Below, piece after piece: positions 35,396-43,890 of a DNA stretch of 43,890 nt. Position 1 is the first letter of the stretch. The number at the start of each line of letters is the position of its first letter. The stretch is from the NCBI GenBank assembly GCA_964591605.1, contig CAZQEN010000015.1, forward strand, positions 1 through 43,890, given 5' to 3'. The translations under genes and the position numbers were made by a program. The notes below the pieces were generated by a model. That model was not told the origin of the DNA, made no database searches, and was given only the letters and a program-made list of their open reading frames with translations. The stretch comes from CAYLLT01 sp964591605. GTDB taxonomy: Bacteria; Planctomycetota; Phycisphaerae; UBA1845; PWPN01.

Positions 35396-37474
35396 ATGAC
35401 AACACAGCCGGGATCCTGCCTGGGTCGTGCCATTCTGTGCGCGCTGGCGATCGCGACACTGCCGGCAATCGCAGCGGACGGTCCGACCGGTGTGGGCGGT
35501 GAATACCGGGCGGACACGCCGTTTCCTGAGTTCATGCCCATGTGGCGGGAGGGATGGGCCTGGGAGGACGAGAACGGCGAGCGGATGCGCTACGCATCCG
35601 AGGGCATGCCGCTGGGCGGATACCTCTTCGCCAGCTTACGCAACACCCACTCGACGGCGCTGAGCGGACTGGACGTTCTGCTGGAAGGAGTGAGCCTCAC
35701 CCAGGCGGTCGCGCCCGAGCACAAGCCCACCGGTGCTCCGGACGACAAGTATCCCTCGAGCCTGTCTTTCTCCCGGCTGCCGGCCGGCGACCTCGAGAAG
35801 CTCACCAACGCGGGCGAACCGGTGTGGTGGAAGGTGGAACCGCCCACCATCCCGCCGGGCGGCTACGCGCAGGTGACCGTGCGGCTGCGCCGCGACCCGA
35901 AGGTGCAGACGCTCGCCCTGGCCTTGCCCGCCCTGGCCGGGGCGGACGGGCGGATCGAGATCCCGGTGAATCGCAGACAACCCCGGTTCTTCAGCATCAA
36001 TTTTACGCCCGGGTTCGACGCGATCTACGCCTATCTGCGCCATCCGGCCGGCCGGGGCATCGCACCGCGGCGGATCCTGCTCGACGGGCAGGACGTCACG
36101 CAGCGCTCCACGGTGGTGGCCGATGAGCCGGTGGACACCGTGCCGGTCGTCATCCGCCCGCCCGCCCCCCTGCGCCCGGGAACGTGGCATCACTTCCAGG
36201 CAGAGTATGAGGACGGCTCAGCAGCGCGGGTTGGCCTGGGAGCCTGGCAGCCGGGGCTCGTCTACGGCATGTGGGGATACTCCAAAGTGGGCCCCACTGA
36301 GGACGACAACCGCAGGTTCTTCCTGGAAGACCTCCGCGTGCACAACATCAACACGCTCATGTACTCCATTCCGGGCGAGGTGCGGGCCTTCCTGCGCACT
36401 CCCGAGGGGCAGGCCTATTCGAAGCAGACCGGTATCCGGATCATGACCAACTGGGTAAACGATGCGGTCAATCCGCCCTTCCTGTTCCTGACCGATGAAC
36501 CCGACGCAGGCGATTTTGCGAGCCGGATGCTCGATCCCTTCAAACGGCTCGGCAGCCTGGGCCAGTGGCTGGTACGGCGGGCGGAGATGTTCCGCCGCGA
36601 GGACCCGCACACGCCCGTACTGCTCAACGTGGACAACACGTTCAAGCCGGAGAACTGGTACATGTACGCGCAGCTCGCCGACCTGCCCTGCGCGGACCCG
36701 TATTACCTGGAGGGAATGCACAGCGTCCTCAAGCACGACCCGATGAACCTGTGGGCGTATCTGAAGCCGACGTACGTCTACGGCGTCGGGACGATCTACC
36801 AGTCGGCGGGCGCGCCCAGGCCGATGCATCTGATCCTGCACACCTGCCGATTCGACATGGCTGATCTTGCCCTGCGCGGACCGACGCCGGTCGAGAAACG
36901 TGTTGAGGTGTATTACGCGCTGGCCGCCGGGGCAAAGGCCCTGTCCTACTGGTGGTACACGCCGTTCGGCGAATACTATGGCTGCGGCGGGAGCGATCCG
37001 GCGATGCGGGCGTTGTGGAAGGAGATCGGCCTGCTCGGGGCGGAGATCCGGTCGGCCGAGCCGCTGCTCATCCGAAGCTCGCCCGCCGCTCTTGACCTGC
37101 GGGGGCCGCGGACACTCTGGATGCGGTCGCTGCTGGCCGGCGATGACTCCCTGGCCCTGATCATCGTCAACGACAACTTCGCATCCGACCGGCTCGGGAC
37201 GGTGATTCGGCCGGTGCACAAGGCGCGGGTGACCGCGCGGGTGCCGGGCTGGCTCACGGTCAAAGACGTGTTTGAGATCACCCCGGAAGGAACGCGGGAC
37301 GTCGTGTGGCAGGTGGGCGAGAAAGGGCTCGCCCTCGACTTGGGAACGGTCGAGGTCACGCGATTGGTCGTCGCGTCGAAGGATGCCGCGCTTCGCCGGC
37401 AGATCCAGACGCTCTATGAGCAGAAGTATCGCGCCAACGTCGCGGCCCTCACGTCGCGGCCCGGCGGCGATTGA
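35396..37474 (+). CDS. Secreted TIM-barrel-like protein with Asp-Glu pair, distant GH123-like
   Basis: The 692-residue exported protein has signal RAILCALAIATLPAIA and starts at ATG 35396, eight bases after GGAGG; the frame is open further upstream. An N-terminal beta-rich region (about 35-290) is followed by a barrel-like part (290-570). That part carries FLFLTDEPDAGDF, with the adjacent Asp367-Glu368 pair. GH123 hexosaminidases use an Asp-Glu pair in substrate-assisted catalysis, which makes distant relation plausible. The C-terminal part (575-692) is a beta domain, probably a regulatory or substrate-binding sandwich. It shares an operon with the next gene, which has the same kind of pair. 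The family was not recognised with certainty; hydrolysis of a glycan is an inference. Confidence 0.8.
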   Translation: MTTQPGSCLGRAILCALAIATLPAIAADGPTGVGGEYRADTPFPEFMPMWREGWAWEDENGERMRYASEGMPLGGYLFASLRNTHSTALSGLDVLLEGVSLTQAVAPEHKPTGAPDDKYPSSLSFSRLPAGDLEKLTNAGEPVWWKVEPPTIPPGGYAQVTVRLRRDPKVQTLALALPALAGADGRIEIPVNRRQPRFFSINFTPGFDAIYAYLRHPAGRGIAPRRILLDGQDVTQRSTVVADEPVDTVPVVIRPPAPLRPGTWHHFQAEYEDGSAARVGLGAWQPGLVYGMWGYSKVGPTEDDNRRFFLEDLRVHNINTLMYSIPGEVRAFLRTPEGQAYSKQTGIRIMTNWVNDAVNPPFLFLTDEPDAGDFASRMLDPFKRLGSLGQWLVRRAEMFRREDPHTPVLLNVDNTFKPENWYMYAQLADLPCADPYYLEGMHSVLKHDPMNLWAYLKPTYVYGVGTIYQSAGAPRPMHLILHTCRFDMADLALRGPTPVEKRVEVYYALAAGAKALSYWWYTPFGEYYGCGGSDPAMRALWKEIGLLGAEIRSAEPLLIRSSPAALDLRGPRTLWMRSLLAGDDSLALIIVNDNFASDRLGTVIRPVHKARVTARVPGWLTVKDVFEITPEGTRDVVWQVGEKGLALDLGTVEVTRLVVASKDAALRRQIQTLYEQKYRANVAALTSRPGGD

Positions 37475-37518
37475 ATCCGGCAGCAGTGACACGAATGACG
37501 CCGGGGGAGTTTCAAAGA

Positions 37519-40371
37519 GTGAAGACGATGATGCACTGGCGGGCGTTGGCGGCGGCGATGACCGCGGTGGCGGTGACCGCCGCGCCTGCGGCATCGGCGC
37601 AAAACAAGAGGGAATTAGAGCAGGCGGCGTTTGTGATTGCCGTGCCGCGGCTCGAAGGCTTCGATCACCCCCCACCGGCGATCGCAGCCGCTCCGTGGAC
37701 GCGCGCCGCCTGTTTGACCGGCCTGGTGGAGGCGGACGGACGCCTCCGCGGCTCTGAGCGGACCTGGGTGCACCTCTTTTACGACGCAAAGCAGCTCTGG
37801 GTGGCGTTCCGCTGCGACGGCCGGGGCAGAGGCGCCCTCCGCCAGGCCATCACCGAACGCGACGGAAAGGTCTGGCGCGACGACAGCATCGAGATCATGC
37901 TCGATCCGGCCAACACCGGCGAGCGATACTACCATTGCATCGTCAATTCCATCGGAGCCGTATTCGACCAGTATGACGGCAACCCTCAGTGGGACGGCCA
38001 GCCATCGGTCCTCGCATCGATCGACGACAAAGGATGGTCGGCGGTCGTCGGACTCACCTTTGCTTCGATGAAAACGCGCCCGCCCCAACCCGGCGACGCG
38101 TGGCGCGTCAACTTCATCCGCAATCTGCCCGCCAACACCTCCGACGCACCGGAGGGCGCCGCTCGACCCGCGGTGCGAACCGCCTGGTGCCCGGAGCGCG
38201 TGATCGAGGGCGGCCGCAAGCAACTGGGGCAGGTGCTCTTCCGTGAGCCCAATGCCCCGGCCCAGCGGCTGCGCGACCTCGAGCCGCTGCTGATCGGCGC
38301 CAATCGTCTGATGGTGGATCCGGCCGGCGCGGCGGGCATTCGCTTGACCGGGCTCACCGAAGGCGATGAACCGGTCTTCGAGCAGCAGCCCGAGCTCAAG
38401 AAGGACGGCACGGTGCCCTTCACGATTGCGGACGATCGCGCCCGGCACATCCGCGTGAGTTTCGAAGACGCGCAGAAACGCCTGCTCGGGCGCGGCGTCT
38501 ATCCGCTTGTGTCGCCCGAACTCAAGCGACAGACCGACTCGCTCTCCGGCATGATCGACGAAATCGAGCAGGGCCGGGCACGGATGTCCCAGGCCGCCCG
38601 TCAACGCGCCCGGAATCTGCTCGACGAGGCCAGACCGGTGCTCAGCCGGGCACGCGAGATGGTGAAAAACGCCGCGAAAAGCGACCCGGCAGCGTGGGTA
38701 GGCCTTCATGACGCCGTGACGGCCTGGGCGCTGAAACTGGATGACGCCGCCTGCCTGGCCAGCACCCTGAAGTGGTATCCGGAGGCGGCGTTCGGCGTCG
38801 GCATCGAAAGCACGATGCGAAAAGTGATGATCCGCGACTTTCAGTTCGCGGGCCGCTTTACCGACCGCTGCGATCTGGCCCTGGCCCGCAATGAGCACGA
38901 AGGGCTTCAGGTCGCGGTGATGCCGTTCGAGCAGGATCTGGCGGATGTCTCGGTGGAGGTCTCGCCGCTGCGCGGCCAGAACGGCGCCGGCGGTTTCCGC
39001 GGAACGGTGCGCGTGTCCCTCGTGGGTCACGTGAAGGCGACCGGGCCTCAGCCCTACGAGGTCGCTTATAGCGGCTGGTATCCCGATCCGCTGCTGAGTT
39101 TTCAGCGCCGCTGCGATATCCACGCGGGCGAGAATGTCGCCTTCTGGATCGACGTGGCCACGACAGCCGACACGCCGGCCGGGCTGTATACGGGCGCCAT
39201 CCGCGTCACCGCCGCCGGACGCCTGCCGGTCAGCCTGCCCCTGCAGGTCACCGTCTGGGACTTCGCACTTCCCCGCGGAACGCACCTGCGCAATGCCTTT
39301 ACCTACCATGAACACGGCGTGGGGCGATTCTACGGCCCGCGCTGGACGCGCGAGATGCGCTACCGCTACTACGACTTCCTGCTCGAGCATCGGCTCAACA
39401 TCGACCACCTCTACCGCGGGGAACGCCCGGACCTGGAAGTCGTTCGCTATGGGGTCGCCCGCGGCATGAACGCCTTCAACGTGGGTTCAGAGTTCCTCCA
39501 GACCCACGACGATCGCAGCGCCCGCCAGGAGATCGAGCGGTACTTCTCCCAGATAGTTGAAAGCGGTCTGCTCAAGCATGCCTACGTCTACGGATTCGAT
39601 GAAGTCCGGAAGGAGCGGTTCGCCGACGTGCGGGAGGCCTTCTCGGCCGTGCGCCGCCGGTTCGCCGGCCTGAGGACCATGACGACGGCGGTGGATGACT
39701 CCTACGGCCGTGACAGCGGACTGCGCGACGTGGTCGACATCTGGGTCCCCACGACGGATCGTTACGACCGTTCCGCCGCCCGGGCGCTGCGGGCCGAGGG
39801 CCGCGACATGTGGTGGTACGTATGCGTTGTCCCGGTGCGGCCTTATGCGAACTTCTTCGTGGAGTACGACGCGATCGAGCCGCGGCTGCTCACCGGCGCG
39901 ATGAGCTTCAAATACGACGTGGGCGGATTCCTGTACTATCTGGTCAATGCCTGGGACGAGAATCGCAAGGTGGTGGGGCCGGGACCATACACCGACTGGA
40001 ACCCGGCCAGCTTCAAGCATCCCGAGAAGGGCACCATCGCCAACGGCGACGGCAGCCTGATGTGCGCGGGGCCCGACGGGCCGATCTCGACGATTCGGCT
40101 GGAGAACATCCGGGACGGCTTCGAGGATTATGAATACCTCTGGCTGCTGCGCGATCGGGCGCAGACCGTCCGCGCCCAGGCATCCACGCCGGCCCGGCAG
40201 GCCTTTCTCGCCCGCGCAGAGGCCCTGCTGACCGTCCCCGATCGCGTGGTCGACACGGTGATCCGCTACACGCGCGACCCCCAGGCGCTCGTGGCCTACC
40301 GCGCCGACGTGGCGGCGGCGATTCTCGAAGCCGGGCGCCTCCTCGCAATGAAAGCCGGCAATCCGCAGTAA
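37519..40371 (+). CDS. Secreted GH123-like (DUF4091) glycosidase with CBM9-like domain
   Basis: The 950-residue protein is counted from GTG 37519. The frame starts at TTG 37471, overlapping the previous stop. GTG is chosen because GGGGGAG lies nine bases upstream; ATG 37528 is also possible. After a signal (ALAAAMTAVAVTAAPAASAQ) comes a CBM9-like domain (about 45-200: WVHLFYDAKQLWVAF, WRDDSIEIMLDP, YHCIVNSIGAVFDQYDG). A coiled-coil-like linker (about 340-400) and a beta domain follow. The GH123/DUF4091 barrel (about 590-900) has Asp694-Glu695 in VYGFDEV as the candidate catalytic pair. DGFEDYEYLWLLRD near the end is a DUF4091 hallmark. GH123 is known for beta-N-acetylgalactosaminidases, but planctomycete relatives may use other sugars. 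Confidence 0.87.
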   Translation: MKTMMHWRALAAAMTAVAVTAAPAASAQNKRELEQAAFVIAVPRLEGFDHPPPAIAAAPWTRAACLTGLVEADGRLRGSERTWVHLFYDAKQLWVAFRCDGRGRGALRQAITERDGKVWRDDSIEIMLDPANTGERYYHCIVNSIGAVFDQYDGNPQWDGQPSVLASIDDKGWSAVVGLTFASMKTRPPQPGDAWRVNFIRNLPANTSDAPEGAARPAVRTAWCPERVIEGGRKQLGQVLFREPNAPAQRLRDLEPLLIGANRLMVDPAGAAGIRLTGLTEGDEPVFEQQPELKKDGTVPFTIADDRARHIRVSFEDAQKRLLGRGVYPLVSPELKRQTDSLSGMIDEIEQGRARMSQAARQRARNLLDEARPVLSRAREMVKNAAKSDPAAWVGLHDAVTAWALKLDDAACLASTLKWYPEAAFGVGIESTMRKVMIRDFQFAGRFTDRCDLALARNEHEGLQVAVMPFEQDLADVSVEVSPLRGQNGAGGFRGTVRVSLVGHVKATGPQPYEVAYSGWYPDPLLSFQRRCDIHAGENVAFWIDVATTADTPAGLYTGAIRVTAAGRLPVSLPLQVTVWDFALPRGTHLRNAFTYHEHGVGRFYGPRWTREMRYRYYDFLLEHRLNIDHLYRGERPDLEVVRYGVARGMNAFNVGSEFLQTHDDRSARQEIERYFSQIVESGLLKHAYVYGFDEVRKERFADVREAFSAVRRRFAGLRTMTTAVDDSYGRDSGLRDVVDIWVPTTDRYDRSAARALRAEGRDMWWYVCVVPVRPYANFFVEYDAIEPRLLTGAMSFKYDVGGFLYYLVNAWDENRKVVGPGPYTDWNPASFKHPEKGTIANGDGSLMCAGPDGPISTIRLENIRDGFEDYEYLWLLRDRAQTVRAQASTPARQAFLARAEALLTVPDRVVDTVIRYTRDPQALVAYRADVAAAILEAGRLLAMKAGNPQ

Positions 40372-40417
40372 ATCCGCAACTTTTGCCCGACCCGTCCTCG
40401 AAACGACCACGAAAACG

Positions 40418-40578
40418 GGTGCGTGTCAAGGTAGGCGGGTGGCATGGGCAGCTTCGGCTTCGCTGAGCGAAGCCGAAGCTGCCCGTGTGGGCCTCCCCAC
40501 GGGTCCCGGCGCGCCGGGACATTCGCAGTTGCGAATGCATGCTGCCCATGCCACCCCGCCCAAGCTGTCACGGACCCC
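40418..40578. repeat. Multi-hairpin intergenic repeat (copy 3, right bracket of the GH123-like pair)
   Basis: The left arm GGCGGGTGGCATGGGCAGC (40435-40453) pairs with the right arm GCTGCCCATGCCACCCCGCC (40541-40560). The outermost GGTGCGTGTCA (40418-40428) is partly complementary to TGTCACGGACC near the right end. Four nested hairpins fill the interior: AGCTTCGGCTTCGCT with AGCGAAGCCGAAGCT (40451-40480), GTGGGCCTCCCCAC, GTCCCGGCGCGCCGGGAC and CATTCGCAGTTGCGAATG. It follows the GH123-like gene by 46 bases and precedes the tRNA by about 70. Confidence 0.8.
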
Positions 40579-40647
40579 ACAAAAACCGCCATCGACGGCG
40601 CCGGTTGCGGAACGGACCAACCCCGTGCTACAATTCGCCGGACAATT

Positions 40648-42239
<1,592 letters not shown>

Positions 42240-42242
42240 GCG

Positions 42243-42479
42243 TCACCCGCCCTTTGTCCGCGTCCGCCCCGTTGGCTTCAATTCCAGCCCTAGAAACTCA
42301 CACAGCGTATCGAGGCTTTCCATGCTCAGGCCGCTCTGGCCAGACATGAAACGCGACATGTTCGATTGCGGTATCCCCGTCGCCTTGCAGATGGCGTATC
42401 GGGATTGCCCGCTGCCGTCGATGGCTTCTCTCAGTTGCTGACTCACCATCTGCGTTCCCGTCTTGCGTTTCGTTCCCAT
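42243..42479 (-). CDS. Small Cro/XRE-type HTH regulator of the integrated element
   Basis: The 78-residue protein is counted from ATG 42479, which has GGAG upstream. The frame is open to 42641, with alternative ATGs at 42539 and 42557, so a longer form of up to 132 residues is possible. Residues 10-60 make a helix-turn-helix of the Cro/C1 kind: VSQQLREAIDGSG, SRYAICKATGIPQSNMSRFM, then MESLDTLCEFLGLEL. It is probably a DNA-binding repressor or directionality regulator. It sits between the serine recombinase and the integrase genes, and its stop is 3 bases before the integrase ATG. Autoregulation or integrase control is plausible but unproven. Confidence 0.8.
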   Translation of the reverse strand: MGTKRKTGTQMVSQQLREAIDGSGQSRYAICKATGIPQSNMSRFMSGQSGLSMESLDTLCEFLGLELKPTGRTRTKGG

Positions 42480-42592
42480 TGCTCCGGCCCTCAGGTGTGC
42501 CGCCAACCGCCGCCGCTTCGTCTCGGACGCTCCATGCATTCGGGCCAAAAGCCGCCGCATGGCTGGCTCATCCCTGATGCGCCCTGCCCGCT

Positions 42593-43279
42593 TTACGCCG
42601 CCTCTCTTGCCAGAATGCTGGCCACGCTCTGATGCGTCCACTTCGAGTGCCCTTTCTTCGTCAGCACGCCCAGCCGTGTCAGCTCCGCTGCAATGGCTCG
42701 ATACGTCCAGCCACGCGCCCGCAGCTCGCGAATGTCGGCCAGCGTCGCCTGTTCCGCCGGATTCTCCGTCAGTGTCACCCCGTCATCGGCCAGCGTCCAG
42801 CCGTAGGGCACTTCACCCACCCGCTCGCCCTTGCTTGCCTTGTGGGCCAGCGCTGCTGTGGTCCGCTCCGCCACAAGGTCGCGCTCGAATTCGGCCAGCA
42901 CCGCCAGCATGCGGAATAGCATCTTGCCCGCCGCGGTGGTGGTGTCGATTCGCTCGGACAGGCTCACCAGATCCGCTCCGGCCTTGTCCAGCCGCTCCGC
43001 AATCGCGATGGCGTCTTTTGTGCTCCGGGCCAGCCGGGAGAGCGAATACACCACCAGAGCTGCCCCACGAGCCTTGCAGGCAGCCCCAAGGGCATCCTGC
43101 AAGCCGGGGCGGTTGTCCGCCCGCTTGCCAGACACCCCGGCATCGACGTGAACCCCGGTCAGCTCGTACCCGTTGGCCTCGCACCATGCCTGAATCCGTG
43201 CCCGCTGGGCGTCCAGACTCACACCGTCCGCCGCCTGCCCTTCCGTGCTCACCCGGATGTATCCGATTGCCGTCGCCAT
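42593..43279 (-). CDS. Serine recombinase/resolvase
   Basis: The 228-residue protein is counted from ATG 43279; a GTG at 43300 is also in frame. The resolvase catalytic domain (1-140) begins MATAIGYIRVSTEGQ, with nucleophile Ser11, and includes YSLSRLARST and the AEFERDLVAERT helix. The C-terminal part (150-228) is a short recombinase DNA-binding region with ARGWTYRAIAAELTRLG. It is shorter than large serine integrases and similar to resolvase or invertase size, with an extended recombinase-type tail. It lies directly downstream of a palindromic promoter region. Its presence with a tyrosine integrase in one element suggests separate integration and resolution or inversion functions. Confidence 0.92.
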   Translation of the reverse strand: MATAIGYIRVSTEGQAADGVSLDAQRARIQAWCEANGYELTGVHVDAGVSGKRADNRPGLQDALGAACKARGAALVVYSLSRLARSTKDAIAIAERLDKAGADLVSLSERIDTTTAAGKMLFRMLAVLAEFERDLVAERTTAALAHKASKGERVGEVPYGWTLADDGVTLTENPAEQATLADIRELRARGWTYRAIAAELTRLGVLTKKGHSKWTHQSVASILAREAA

Positions 43280-43293
43280 TGTCTTGCCCTCTT

Positions 43294-43336
43294 TTATCAC
43301 TGTGATAAGTATACATCACACTTATCAAGAGAGCAA
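43294..43336 (-). promoter_or_regulatory. Promoter with palindromic operator upstream of the serine recombinase
   Basis: On the minus strand TTGCTC (43331-43336) and TATACT (43308-43313) are 17 bases apart, a good sigma-70-like pair. A near-perfect dyad TTATCAC-T-GTGATAA (43294-43308) lies at the expected transcription start, and another half-site CTTATCA lies at 43321-43327 between the promoter elements. The GTG start of the longer resolvase form falls inside the dyad, which favours the ATG at 43279. Confidence 0.6.
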
Positions 43337-43486
43337 GCATCAGCCTCTCGTTTTTTGAGATTCTTGTCTATCACCGTCCGGTGGTGGACAAACCGGCCGT
43401 TATGGATGCCGCGCGTGTCCGCCGTTCCCGACCATCACCCCGACAGCTCGGGCATTCCCGAGGCTCCAGAGAGCCCGTAATCGCCC

Positions 43487-43783
43487 CTATTCGATTTCGC
43501 CCACCTCAGAGGCCGTCCCGTGCCCGAGCGTCGATTGTGCGGGCTGCAAATCGCTTTCAGAGGCGTCCGCGTCGGTTCCATCCGCCGCGCTGCCCAGCCG
43601 GTAGGAATAGAGGGGGCATCCTGTGGCCGTGCACCGTCGCACTTCGCTTGGCTGCCAGCCCACGCACATCAGGCAGTGGCACCGGACCGCCGCTGCGCGA
43701 GATTGACCGCCCTTAGCCCGCCGGTACAGCTCACGGTATCGCGCCGGTACGTCGAGATTCCGCATCACACTTCCCGTGCTCAT
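43487..43783 (-). CDS. Small cysteine-rich protein of the integrated element (putative zinc finger)
   Basis: The 98-residue protein is counted from ATG 43783, which overlaps the stop of an upstream frame as ATGA; the frame is open to 43855. Residues 10-25 form a helix with MRNLDVPARYRELYRRA. Then comes CHCLMCVGW and CTATGCPLYSYR, giving Cys35, Cys37, Cys40, Cys51 and Cys56, a likely single metal site. The C-terminal 35 residues are acidic and low complexity. The pattern is of the kind seen in small genes of phage-like elements in planctomycetes. No function is assigned; DNA or RNA binding is a guess. A noncoding stretch (43340-43486) separates it from the recombinase promoter. Confidence 0.65.
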   Translation of the reverse strand: MSTGSVMRNLDVPARYRELYRRAKGGQSRAAAVRCHCLMCVGWQPSEVRRCTATGCPLYSYRLGSAADGTDADASESDLQPAQSTLGHGTASEVGEIE

Positions 43784-43890
43784 TTCTTCACCCCGCTTGG
43801 AACAGTGCCCCATTTCATCGTCCGTTGCGTCCGCATCGTCCGCGCTTGCCAGCACGTGAGGCGGACGGCCGGGACGATGCGGACGATGTT
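43780..43890 (-). CDS. 3' end of an unidentified gene running off the window
   Basis: An open frame of 36 codons enters from the window edge and ends in TGA at 43780, overlapping the ATG of the cysteine-rich gene (ATGA). The tail reads MKWGTVPSGVKK at its end. Too little is visible to name it; the ATGA overlap is the main support for a real gene. A 14-base inverted repeat (43828-43841 and 43872-43885) lies within it. Confidence 0.3.
   Translation of the reverse strand, partial: NIVRIVPAVRLTCWQARTMRTQRTMKWGTVPSGVKK
43828..43885. repeat. 14-base inverted repeat CGTCCGCATCGTCC
   Basis: CGTCCGCATCGTCC at 43828-43841 is exactly complementary to GGACGATGCGGACG at 43872-43885, with a 30-base loop. 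GGACGATG also recurs in tandem at the right arm. It may be a structural feature or a simple repeat in the coding tail. Confidence 0.6.

Noticed and set aside
43329..43356. Plus-strand rho-independent terminator (GAGAG...CTCTC followed by TTTTTT)
   Set aside because: The stem is only about five pairs and no plus-strand gene precedes it.

Overview
The window reads as a high-GC planctomycete chromosome segment. The closest fit is a Phycisphaerae-like or other anaerobic, polysaccharide-degrading lineage. The evidence is the C-terminal dockerin-like aspartate-rich tails on two secreted enzymes, the many GH123-like, DUF4838 and GH172 enzymes, the very long same-strand gene runs, and the dispersed multi-hairpin intergenic repeats. 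The taxonomic placement is inference.

Region 1 (110-7423, minus strand): a metal-oxyanion import cluster. In transcription order it has a membrane-anchored beta-helix protein, a WtpA-type tungstate/molybdate-binding lipoprotein, a WtpB-like permease with an unusual N-terminal membrane extension, a WtpC-like ATPase, a NapH/NosR-like polyferredoxin membrane protein and a PQQ-type beta-propeller lipoprotein. The first five are tightly packed or overlapping. No tungsten or molybdenum enzyme is visible in the window.

Region 2 (7543-22510, minus strand): a plant-hemicellulose operon or directon. It begins with a secreted GH10 xylanase and a GH5 subfamily 7-like mannanase, both with dockerin-like tails. 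A GH2 enzyme, a sodium:solute symporter and a GH5-like lipoprotein follow. Then come a cellobiose 2-epimerase and a GH130 mannosylglucose phosphorylase, which together form the known intracellular route mannobiose -> Man-Glc -> Man-1-P + Glc, and a GH172 protein ends the run. An inverted repeat with 7-bp arms overlaps a promoter-like sequence upstream of the first gene.

Region 3 (22714-25071, plus): one divergent secreted clan-A glycosidase-like protein. Region 4 (25214-34963, minus): a DUF4838 protein, a cytoplasmic GH94-like phosphorylase, a lower-GC membrane protein of unknown role, a sugar-porter MFS protein with a large periplasmic insertion, a UroD-family methyltransferase and an MtaC-like corrinoid protein. 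The last two look like a methyl-transfer pair, and a corrinoid-dependent O-demethylation of methylated sugars is the most interesting hypothesis here.

Region 5 (35396-40371, plus): two secreted proteins carrying an Asp-Glu pair like that of GH123. They are bracketed by two opposed copies of a roughly 150-bp multi-hairpin repeat; a third, partial copy lies at the left edge of the window. Region 6 (40648 to the end): tRNA-Arg(CCG) followed by an integrated element that runs off the window. It encodes a tyrosine integrase whose C-terminus is read from the antisense strand of the tRNA, a Cro/XRE-type regulator, a serine recombinase with a palindromic operator, and a small cysteine-rich protein.
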